From RGIG5612 sp045627365 (lineage in GTDB: Bacteria > Bacillota > Clostridia > Lachnospirales > Lachnospiraceae), in NCBI GenBank assembly GCA_045627365.1, contig JAZQNN010000022.1, forward strand, positions 1 to 5,430: a stretch of 5,430 nt of DNA, written 5' to 3'. Positions 1-5,236 of this stretch are shown here, in pieces. Under the pieces are notes generated by a model that did not search any database, was not told the origin of the DNA, and worked only from the letters and a program-made list of their open reading frames with translations. Position numbers and translations under genes: made by a program. The stretch's first letter is position 1. Every line of letters begins with the position of its first letter.

Positions 1-351
1 GCGCATACCGTGGCGGTATTTCACTCCGTCCTTCCGCACGTTGAGGACTTCCGGATATTTCTCCGTCAGCCATGCAGGAGGTGTGGCTGAAGGCGTGCCG
101 AAGATGACCTTCATGCCGGTTTTTTCGGCAACATCAAGAAAGTCGTCAAAAAACGCGTAGGTAAATTCGCCTTCCCGCGGCTCGACCTTGCTCCAGGCAA
201 ATTCCGCAATGCGGACCGTCTGTATGCCATTTTCAAGCATGCGTTTCAGATCTTCTTCCCAGAGCGATCTGTCCCAGTGCTCGGGGTAATAGCAGGTACC
301 CAGCTGCAGCGTATCCCAGGTGAAATTTTGTTTTTTTCTCATTTTAATCAT
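1..351 (-). CDS. GH42 beta-galactosidase, N-terminal part (runs off the left edge)
   Basis: Glycoside hydrolase family 42 beta-galactosidase, expected to release galactose from small beta-galactosides in the cytoplasm (no signal peptide is visible). The 117 visible codons carry the family's N-terminal TIM-barrel signature: GTCYYPEHW near residues 18-26, then WEEDLKRM, a GIQTVRIAEFAWSKVEP stretch, and GTPSATPPAWL followed by YPEVL and HGMR at the edge. The catalytic acid/base and nucleophile glutamates of GH42 lie further on and are outside the window. It is the last visible gene of the importer cluster, 99 nt after the MalG-type permease, so it probably processes the imported sugar. There are two in-frame ATGs, at 351 and 342. 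I chose 351 because a weak GGCGG lies just upstream; 342 (protein starting MRKKQNF) is equally possible. Family assignment is firm; the exact substrate (lactose, galacto-oligosaccharide, galactan fragments) cannot be read from this part. Confidence 0.93.
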   Translation of the reverse strand, partial: MIKMRKKQNFTWDTLQLGTCYYPEHWDRSLWEEDLKRMLENGIQTVRIAEFAWSKVEPREGEFTYAFFDDFLDVAEKTGMKVIFGTPSATPPAWLTEKYPEVLNVRKDGVKYRHGMR

Positions 352-361
352 CCATTCCGCC

Positions 362-432
362 GCTTCGCGTCGGCACACATATTTTGAGGAACTGCTGCAT
401 CTTATCACGCGAAGCAGAGGAATGATAAGATG
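362..432 (-). promoter_or_regulatory. Two overlapping inverted repeats in the permease-GH42 spacer, possible mRNA pseudoknot
   Basis: Stem 1 has perfect 10-bp arms, CATCTTATCA and its complement, at 398-407 and 423-432, with a 15-nt loop. Stem 2 has perfect 9-bp arms, GCTTCGCGT and its complement, at 362-370 and 407-415. One arm of stem 2 therefore lies in the loop of stem 1. As minus-strand RNA the two are either alternatives or an H-type pseudoknot (10-bp S1, 8-bp S2, 7-nt first loop, no nucleotide between stems, 28-nt last loop). Stem 2 ends directly before the weak GGCGG ribosome binding site of the GH42 gene. No T-run follows either stem, so this is not an intrinsic terminator. The repeats are seen; the fold and a role in GH42 translation or mRNA stability are inferred. 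Confidence 0.5.
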
Positions 433-450
433 ATGAATTTTTTTCCCTGA

Positions 451-1287
451 TCAGCCCTTCACCGCTCCGGCGACCATACCTTCCATAATCTGCTTATGGA
501 GGACAACATATACAATGATACTTGGAATAATCGTCAGAATAACAGCTGCTATCATGCCGACATAGTTCGTCGAATACTGAGCTTTGAAAGCTGTAAGCCC
601 TACCGGGAGCGTCATTTTCGCCTGACTTGTAAGGAAAATGCGCGGAAGGAGCAGGTCATTCCAGACAGTAATAAACTGTACTACCATGACAGTCACTATA
701 GAAGACCGGGAAACCGGGATAATGATCTTAGAGAAACACTGAAAGACGGAGCATCCGTCAATTACAGCTGCCTCTTCCAGCTCACGCGGAACACTTTTCA
801 TAAACCCGCAGATGATGAAAATTGACATTGGGAAACCAAGCGCGATCTGCGGAATGATCACAGAGGCATACGTATTCAGAAGGCCGAGCTTTTTGAAAAT
901 GGAAAACATAGGAATGATCAGCCCATAGATGGGAATCAGCATTCCTGCAAGAAAGATTGAATACACAAGCTTGGAAAACTTCCAGTCCATACGGGTAATG
1001 GCGTAGGAAACCATCGTAGACAGAATTGCCGTGATGATAACCGCCACAACAGCAATCAGCACAGAGTTTCCAAAGTATTTGATAACACCGCCGAACACAA
1101 TTGCATCCTGGTAATTTTTCAGGCCGAAGGAAGCCGGGAACCCCCAGGGATTCATATACAGCTCCTGATTGGTCTTGAATGATGCCAGAACAAGCCAGAT
1201 CAGCGGATAGATGCAGCTGAGAGTAAACAGCAGCAAAAAGAGATATTTTATTGCCAGCCAGAATTTCTCTGAAGGAGTCTTTTTCAT
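451..1287 (-). CDS. CUT1 sugar ABC transporter permease, MalG type
   Basis: Inner-membrane permease of a carbohydrate ABC importer (MalG/UgpE/LacG type, 278 aa, normal length). About six hydrophobic segments are visible: near residues 13-35, 72-97, 108-130, 140-162, 196-215 and 243-263. The cytoplasmic EAA loop, which docks on the ATPase, is at about 169-195 (ELEEAAVIDG, then IIIP). The C-terminus GMVAGAVKG is typical of this subunit. Its ATG lies in an ATGA overlap with the stop of the MalF-type gene, and GGAGG at 1298-1302 sits 10 nt upstream, so the two permeases are translationally coupled and should form a heterodimer. No ATPase gene is visible. CUT1 systems of Bacillota commonly share one MsmX/MsmK-like ATPase, which I infer here. 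The sugar is not readable from the permease alone; the GH42 neighbour suggests a galactoside. Confidence 0.95.
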   Translation of the reverse strand: MKKTPSEKFWLAIKYLFLLLFTLSCIYPLIWLVLASFKTNQELYMNPWGFPASFGLKNYQDAIVFGGVIKYFGNSVLIAVVAVIITAILSTMVSYAITRMDWKFSKLVYSIFLAGMLIPIYGLIIPMFSIFKKLGLLNTYASVIIPQIALGFPMSIFIICGFMKSVPRELEEAAVIDGCSVFQCFSKIIIPVSRSSIVTVMVVQFITVWNDLLLPRIFLTSQAKMTLPVGLTAFKAQYSTNYVGMIAAVILTIIPSIIVYVVLHKQIMEGMVAGAVKG

Positions 1288-2165
1288 TGTTTGTCATCCT
1301 CCGTCTTGAAAACAACATTGGAAATGCAGACAGACAAAATACACAGAAGCATCAAAATCACACCGATTGCCGAAGAATAACCGTAGCGCAGAATATTGAA
1401 GGCTGAATAATACATGTAGGTGGACATGACTTCCGTGGCATGGTTCGGGCCGCCGTTCGTCATCACGGCGATCAGGTCGTAATATTTCAGAGACCCGGTA
1501 ATAATCAGCACTGCGTCTACCATCAGAATCGGCTTGATCAGCGGGAAGGTGATTTTTGAAAACTGCTTCCACCCGGTAGCACCGTCGATCTCGGCAGCCT
1601 CATACAGCTCAGCATCGATATTTCTCATTGCTGCCAGATGAATAACCATGTGATAGCCGACATACTGCCACATAACGACAATAATAATCATGAAAATGGC
1701 AATATCCTTGTTGGAAAGCCAAACCTGTGCATACTGCCCGAGCCCGATGGCTTTCAGGAGGCCATTCAGAAGGCCGTATGTACCATTATAAATAAAAGTC
1801 CACACCAGGCCCACAGCGACACCGCAGATTACGCACGGCAGGAAAAATACTGTCTGGAAGAAGGAAGCGCCTTTAATTTTTTTATGTATAGCTGCAGCAA
1901 AAAACAGTGCAAGCGGCATATGCGCAATTAAAGAACCAATCACCATGACGATATTGTTTTTCAGTGCTTTCAAAAAAGTACCGTCATGGAAAAGATCAAA
2001 ATAGTTTTTCAATCCGACGAACGTCTTGATCTCCATCAGATTGGTGTCAAAAAAGGAAAGATAGATATTATAGACAATAGGAATCAACGCGAAGATCGCA
2101 TAGATGATCAATGCGGGAAGTACAAAAAGAGCGATGGTTTTTTTATCGCTGAATGCTTTTTTCAT
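1284..2165 (-). CDS. CUT1 sugar ABC transporter permease, MalF type
   Basis: First permease subunit of the importer (MalF/UgpA/LacF type, 293 aa). A short cytoplasmic N-terminus is followed by hydrophobic segments near residues 10-36, 72-95, 103-125, 154-178, 212-232 and 263-286. The EAA loop is at about 187-211 (LYEAAEIDGA, then ITFP), and the family motif TNGGP is at 236-240. It lacks the long extra periplasmic domain of E. coli MalF, as most homologues do. The ATG at 2165 has GAGG 7 nt upstream (2171-2174), which supports this start. It follows the binding-protein gene after a 149-nt spacer holding two hairpins, and overlaps the next permease by 4 bp. It should form the translocation pore together with the MalG-type subunit. 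Confidence 0.95.
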   Translation of the reverse strand: MKKAFSDKKTIALFVLPALIIYAIFALIPIVYNIYLSFFDTNLMEIKTFVGLKNYFDLFHDGTFLKALKNNIVMVIGSLIAHMPLALFFAAAIHKKIKGASFFQTVFFLPCVICGVAVGLVWTFIYNGTYGLLNGLLKAIGLGQYAQVWLSNKDIAIFMIIIVVMWQYVGYHMVIHLAAMRNIDAELYEAAEIDGATGWKQFSKITFPLIKPILMVDAVLIITGSLKYYDLIAVMTNGGPNHATEVMSTYMYYSAFNILRYGYSSAIGVILMLLCILSVCISNVVFKTEDDKQ

Positions 2166-2241
2166 GTGTCTACCTCATGATGCCGGAAAAGACCGTTATT
2201 TCTGAAAAACGTAATAATCGGGAGAAACCGTGCATTGAATG

Positions 2242-2273
2242 TCAGAATAGCCGTCTCTCGGCGGCTATTCTGA
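2242..2273 (-). promoter_or_regulatory. Long intercistronic hairpin between binding-protein and permease genes
   Basis: Perfect 12-bp inverted repeat, arms TCAGAATAGCCG (2242-2253) and its complement (2262-2273), with an 8-nt loop. It lies in the 149-nt spacer after the solute-binding-protein stop. On the minus strand no T-run follows, so it is unlikely to be a full intrinsic terminator. By analogy with hairpins after malE-type genes, I infer that it protects the upstream mRNA from 3' exonucleases, so that more binding protein than permease is made. Confidence 0.65.
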
Positions 2274-2287
2274 ACAAAGCTATTTGG

Positions 2288-2305
2288 CCGGAAAGGATTT
2301 TCCGG
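2288..2305 (-). promoter_or_regulatory. Short hairpin just after the binding-protein stop codon
   Basis: Perfect 7-bp inverted repeat CCGGAAA (2288-2294) and TTTCCGG (2299-2305) with a 4-nt loop, only 9 nt beyond the TAA of the solute-binding-protein gene. It is followed on the minus strand by mixed sequence, not a T-tract. Together with the longer hairpin at 2242-2273 it makes a tandem pair, which suggests an mRNA stabiliser or partial attenuator. The function is inferred. Confidence 0.5.
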
Positions 2306-2314
2306 AACAGATTT

Positions 2315-3592
2315 TTACTTGCGGGATTCTACGTATGCCTGGAGAGCATCAAAGCATGCCTGAGGTTCATCACCGTTGGCAACAGCAACGCTCTGGTTGT
2401 TGAACTCATTGCCGAAGTCTGCATTGACACGGTCGAGCCACGGGGTCATATTCTTCTGCTCTTTGATGAGGTTGCTTACAGTTGCAAAGAGCGGAGAAAT
2501 CTTGGTTTCATCAAGATCCCACTTGAGGCAGGGAATCTTGCCGTAGTTGTATGCCATATAAGTGGAGCTCTCTTCGCTTGTGAAGAACTTGAGGAATTCA
2601 ACTGCTGCATCAACATTCTCGCAGTTCTTGGTAACTGCAAGGGTGACGTCAACAGAGCCAAGAGTTACACCGGTATTTTCCGGGTTGATCTTGGGGATGA
2701 CAAAGCAGCTGATGTTCTCTGCCTCAGGGCTGACAGATGCGTCACCGACATTGGACAGCTCCCAGGAACCGTTGAAGTACATAGCGGTCATGCCCATGCG
2801 GAAGAACTCACGTGCTTCATCGCCGGTAACACCGGTAAAGCCGTCTTCATAATAGCCGGCCTCTACTTCCTTCTGGAAGTTCTGTGCTGCTTCTACGAAT
2901 GCAGGGGCATTCCATGCGCCGGTTTCCTGATAGAGGGAATCGAAGAGCTCATAGCCGCCGATACCGTTGGACATCTCCTGAATGTACTGGGAGACGAGCC
3001 ATGCGTCAGAAGCGGTGGAAGCGAGAGCGATCGGAGTAATGCCGTTGTCCTTGAGAGTCTGGCAGACATTGAGGAACTCCTCATAAGTTGTCGGAACTTC
3101 AAGGCCGTTCTCGGCAAAGATTCTGGTGTTATAGAACATAACGCCGAGGCACTGCTGTGCAGGAACACCGTAAATTTCGCCGCCATAGGTGAGAAGGGGC
3201 AGAACGCCGTCGTTAAAGGTGGCCTTCCACTCTTCATCCGCATCGAAGTAAGGCTGCAGGCTGACGATTTTGCCGCCGTTTACAAAGTTGCCAAGATAGC
3301 CAAGCTCCCAGGCGAAAACGATGTCAGGCTCGGAGTCTGCTGCCATCATCGTGGAAAGGGCTGTTTTGTAGTCAGAGTTTGCATAGAAGGTGCATTCAAC
3401 GGTAATTCCGTCCGGGTTTGTTTCGTTGAATCTCTTGATGAGCTCTTTGTAGCCGTTCGCGGGGGGATCTGCTTCGCTGCAGTTCATCATCATGGTGAGC
3501 TTGATGCCGTCAGCGCTTGCGGTCGTCATTCCGGCCATAGCAAGGCTTGCTACCAGAATGAAGCATACTAACATTGCGATAAGTTTTTTCAT
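2315..3592 (-). CDS. CUT1 extracellular sugar-binding protein (family 1, UgpB/MalE-like)
   Basis: Solute-binding protein that captures the sugar outside the membrane and delivers it to the two permeases downstream (425 aa, usual length). Family marks include PDIVFAWELGYL near residue 89, GGEIYGVPAQQ at 137-147 followed by VMFYNTRIFAENGLEVP, PTTYEEFL at 167-174, GMTAMYFNGSWEL at 267-279 and AAVEFLKFFTSEE at 329-341. W95, W277 and W385 are plausible sugar-stacking residues. The N-terminus is a signal peptide: MKK, a hydrophobic core to about residue 20, then a likely signal peptidase I site after ASA at 25-27. There is no lipobox cysteine; the place where one would be expected reads LAMAGM. The start at 3592 is fixed by AGGAGG 7 nt upstream; a longer reading from 3649 would precede this ribosome site and spoil the signal peptide. 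The ligand is inferred to be a galactoside from the GH42 gene, not from binding-site residues. Confidence 0.95.
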   Translation of the reverse strand: MKKLIAMLVCFILVASLAMAGMTTASADGIKLTMMMNCSEADPPANGYKELIKRFNETNPDGITVECTFYANSDYKTALSTMMAADSEPDIVFAWELGYLGNFVNGGKIVSLQPYFDADEEWKATFNDGVLPLLTYGGEIYGVPAQQCLGVMFYNTRIFAENGLEVPTTYEEFLNVCQTLKDNGITPIALASTASDAWLVSQYIQEMSNGIGGYELFDSLYQETGAWNAPAFVEAAQNFQKEVEAGYYEDGFTGVTGDEAREFFRMGMTAMYFNGSWELSNVGDASVSPEAENISCFVIPKINPENTGVTLGSVDVTLAVTKNCENVDAAVEFLKFFTSEESSTYMAYNYGKIPCLKWDLDETKISPLFATVSNLIKEQKNMTPWLDRVNADFGNEFNNQSVAVANGDEPQACFDALQAYVESRK

Positions 3593-3599
3593 TGGGTTT

Positions 3600-3605
3600 C
3601 CTCCT
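3600..3605 (-). promoter_or_regulatory. Strong ribosome binding site of the binding-protein gene
   Basis: A complete AGGAGG on the minus strand, 7 nt before the ATG at 3592. It is the strongest Shine-Dalgarno sequence in the window. It settles the start codon, and fits the high expression usual for a binding protein. Confidence 0.9.
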
Positions 3606-3611
3606 AATATA

Positions 3612-3649
3612 ATATCTATTATCTGCAGACCTTTTCCGGCCTGTGACAA
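3612..3649 (-). promoter_or_regulatory. Possible weak promoter with an inverted repeat ahead of the binding-protein gene
   Basis: In the 68-nt gap between the regulator stop and the binding-protein start, the minus strand shows TTGTCA (3644-3649) and GATAAT (3618-3623), good hexamers but 20 nt apart, longer than the usual 17. Between them is CAGGCC-N6-GGTCTG (3626-3643), a 6-bp repeat with one G-T pair, and over the AT-rich end lies ATAATA-GA-TATTAT. This could be a second promoter with a control site in its spacer, or simply leader structure in a transcript starting ahead of the regulator gene. No terminator is visible in this gap, so read-through from the regulator gene is likely. Confidence 0.25.
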
Positions 3650-3660
3650 TACGAATGGGC

Positions 3661-4758
3661 TTATTCCTGGAAATTCTTTACGGTTTCTCCCTCCAGAAGT
3701 TCCGACGGGATACGGGTGATATAGTGAAAATGCTTCCCTTCAATGATATCAAGAAGCTTTTCCGCAAGCAGTTCACCCTGTTTTTCAGGATGGCAGGTAA
3801 CGCAGGTAAGCGCCGGGTAAACATACCGCCTCCGGTAACTGCCGTCAAAGCTCAGAATTGAAATATCATCCGGGATTTTTATTTGATGCCTCTGCAATTC
3901 CTGCATGATTCCGAAAGCGAATTCATCATTGAAGCAGATAACAGCAGTTGCATCCAGATTTCTTTTCAGCAGCAGCCTTGCCGCCGCAATTCCCTTTTTG
4001 AAGAATTCTTCCTCGAAATCAAACTGGTTGGATTCATAGCTGAACGTATCATCCGAAAGCTTGTTCAGCTCCGGAACGTCCTGACGGCAGATTCCAAGAT
4101 GATAGTGCGCCAGTTCTTCTCCCAGAACCGGTTTTAACAAATCTTTCCACGCACCCGTACGGCAGTTTTTTTCTTCAAAGGAAAACGGAGAAGCATATGC
4201 GATTCGGGTATGCCCTTTTTTCCTCAGGTATTCAATTGCGAGTTCCATCCCGCTGTATGTATCCCATTCGACAAGCGGGATGCTTCTGCTGAGGTAAGGA
4301 TAATTGCCGTATCCCGCCAGAACAGCCGGAAGAAAATAGTTTTTCCCGCAGGCGTTGTCGAACTCAACCGCTGTGACCTCATTCTGAAGGATGATCCCGT
4401 CAACCATCGCTTCGCGCAGAGATATGAAATTCAGGTTCCCGTTCAGAAGAACCATATAATTTCTTTTTTTTGCTTCCTTCAGCATGCCGTGATACATATC
4501 GATGTTGAAGGCATTATGCATATCCTTGCAGTAAAAGAGAATCTGCCTGGTACGCTTCTGCTGGAGAGACATAGCAACAGGATTCGGATAATAATTCATC
4601 TCTCTGGCGAGCAGGATGATTTTTTCCTTTATCTCTTTTTTGACATAGCCGCTGTTATTCAGCGCTCTTGAAACTACTGATACAGATACCCCCGCCAGCT
4701 CGGCGATGTCTTTCCGGGTTACTTTTTTATTTTCCTGATTTTTCTCTTCGTTTGGCAT
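3661..4758 (-). CDS. LacI/GalR-family transcriptional regulator
   Basis: Sugar-responsive DNA-binding regulator, 365 aa from the chosen start. A 12-residue charged tail precedes the LacI helix-turn-helix (VTRKDIAELAGVSVSVVSRAL, residues 13-33). The hinge helix is at 57-66 (YPNPVAMSLQ), with Leu65 at the position that wedges into the central CG step of LacI-type operators. The periplasmic-binding-like sensor domain covers about 71-355, with family marks GHTRIAYAS (182-190), CFNDEFAFG (275-283) and IPDDISILSFDG (295-306). The recognition-helix positions equivalent to LacI Tyr17-Gln18 are Val26-Ser27, and the usual Thr after them is Val28. I chose the ATG at 4758 because GTGAGG lies 9 nt upstream; the alternative GTG at 4773 is part of that ribosome site and has none of its own. 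It lies 68 nt before the importer genes with no terminator between, so it probably regulates them and itself. The inducer is inferred to be a galactoside. Confidence 0.95.
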   Translation of the reverse strand: MPNEEKNQENKKVTRKDIAELAGVSVSVVSRALNNSGYVKKEIKEKIILLAREMNYYPNPVAMSLQQKRTRQILFYCKDMHNAFNIDMYHGMLKEAKKRNYMVLLNGNLNFISLREAMVDGIILQNEVTAVEFDNACGKNYFLPAVLAGYGNYPYLSRSIPLVEWDTYSGMELAIEYLRKKGHTRIAYASPFSFEEKNCRTGAWKDLLKPVLGEELAHYHLGICRQDVPELNKLSDDTFSYESNQFDFEEEFFKKGIAAARLLLKRNLDATAVICFNDEFAFGIMQELQRHQIKIPDDISILSFDGSYRRRYVYPALTCVTCHPEKQGELLAEKLLDIIEGKHFHYITRIPSELLEGETVKNFQE

Positions 4759-4767
4759 TTCGGCAAA

Positions 4768-4773
4768 CCTCAC
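4768..4773 (-). promoter_or_regulatory. Ribosome binding site deciding the regulator start
   Basis: GTGAGG on the minus strand, 9 nt before the ATG at 4758. The GTG here is in frame and could be misread as a start, but the sequence upstream of it has no purine-rich site. It is better read as the Shine-Dalgarno sequence of the ATG. Confidence 0.65.
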
Positions 4774-4819
4774 AAAAGCAATCAGAAATAGCCGATACTT
4801 TCCTTGTTAATTTGGGTTA

Positions 4820-4848
4820 ATAGTATCAAAAGACGGATGGTCTTGCAA
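4820..4848 (-). promoter_or_regulatory. Predicted sigma-A/sigma-70 promoter of the regulator (and possibly the whole cluster)
   Basis: Minus-strand TTGCAA (-35, 4843-4848), a 17-nt spacer, and TACTAT (-10, 4820-4825) preceded by TGA, which gives an extended -10. Each hexamer matches four of six consensus bases and the spacing is ideal. Transcription would start near 4812, giving a leader of about 55 nt before the regulator ATG. A TTAA-N6-TTAA repeat (4807-4820) overlaps the expected start site. Predicted by eye only. Confidence 0.5.
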
Positions 4849-4855
4849 CGGGTAA

Positions 4856-4879
4856 AAATGTGGTCACGCGTCCACATTT
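4856..4879. promoter_or_regulatory. LacI/GalR-type operator candidate (24-bp palindrome)
   Basis: Perfect 8-bp arms AAATGTGG (4856-4863) and CCACATTT (4872-4879) around an 8-bp centre whose middle is the CG step at 4867-4868. The inner 16 bp, GTGGTCACGCGTCCAC, has the length and GTG...CG...CAC outline of GalR operators; LacI-family proteins insert their hinge leucine at such a central CG. It sits 7 bp upstream of the predicted -35 of the regulator gene. It also fits a degenerate CcpA cre outline (TG-N4-CG-N4-CA), so CcpA binding is an alternative. The symmetry is seen; the binding protein is inferred. Confidence 0.6.
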
Positions 4880-4962
4880 CCTTTGTTTCCCATCTGCGTA
4901 TTCTCTGTGCTTTTGCTGAAAACATTTTTGAAATTTTACGGTTCATATTTCTCATTCGGCAT

Positions 4963-4989
4963 AAAAAAACTCCGCTGTTTTGCGGAGTT
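4963..4989 (-). terminator. Intrinsic terminator after the TRIC/DUF1349-remnant unit
   Basis: On the minus strand, AACTCCGC, a 6-nt loop and GCGGAGTT form a perfect 8-bp stem (4968-4989), continued by a run of seven T (4963-4969, the stem sharing its last two). It lies 10 nt after the remnant's stop codon. It ends transcription from the right-hand unit and insulates the sugar cluster. Confidence 0.88.
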
Positions 4990-4999
4990 ACCTGGATAT

Positions 5000-5236
5000 T
5001 TATTCACCTGCCCGGATATTTTTAACCGTCTTATGTTCAATGGTCAGATTTTCATATACGCGCTCCCCGCCTTTTCCGGTGGGTGCCTGGGCAAGCAGGC
5101 CAACTTTGATGCTTTTGCTCTCCGGCATCAGGAAATAGCGGGTCATGTTAAATATCTCGCCATCTTTCCCCGGTGACATTTCAGTTCGGCCGGACTGGTA
5201 TTTGAGAATACTCACTTCGCTTTCGGCAGGTGCCAT
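5000..5236 (-). pseudogene. C-terminal remnant of a DUF1349-like (concanavalin A-like) protein
   Basis: An open frame of 78 codons whose last 55 or so residues resemble the end of DUF1349 proteins. Recognisable pieces are EIFNMTRYFLMPE (27-39), IKVGLLAQAPTGKGG (43-57), YENLTIE (61-67) and the tail KTVKNIRAG. Full members are about 190-200 aa beta-sandwich proteins of unclear biochemical role, so roughly the first two thirds are missing. The frame opens only inside the last codons of the TRIC gene, and no ribosome binding site precedes any of its ATGs. That points to a remnant left by a 5' deletion, not to a working small gene. The first 20 residues or so show no family resemblance and are probably not coding. 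The terminator just downstream is likely the original one. Family recognition is from memory of the motif pattern and is fairly but not fully sure. Confidence 0.62.

Noticed and set aside
362..432. Intrinsic terminator between the MalG-type permease and the GH42 gene
   Set aside because: The stems are present, but no T-run follows on the minus strand and the GH42 gene has no visible promoter of its own.
2153..3571. A 472-codon plus-strand open frame opposite the binding-protein gene
   Set aside because: It is longer than the real gene's overlap suggests, but it reads as low-complexity cysteine- and valine-rich sequence without any domain, lacks a ribosome site, and is explained by codon bias of the minus-strand gene with its signal peptide and family motifs.
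2181..3640. Recurrent CCGGAAAAG-like words before the MalF-type gene, after the binding-protein stop and in the binding-protein leader
   Set aside because: The copies are short (about 9-10 bases), in mixed orientations and irregularly spaced; the one after the stop is explained by a hairpin. Not enough to call a repeat family.
3645..3660. Imperfect palindrome around the CG at 3652-3653, considered as a second operator near the binding-protein gene
   Set aside because: Only five of eight positions are symmetric and it does not resemble the strong palindrome at 4856-4879.
4936..4962. Minus-strand mini-frame MPNEKYEP just after the terminator, resembling the regulator's own N-terminus MPNEEK
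   Set aside because: It starts inside the terminator T-run, upstream of the predicted promoter, and the DNA similarity is only a few bases; most likely coincidence and not a duplicated start.
4804..5176. Plus-strand frames in the regulator promoter region and over the DUF1349 remnant
   Set aside because: They cross the terminator hairpin and palindrome, have no ribosome sites or recognisable domains, and overlap features supported on the other strand.
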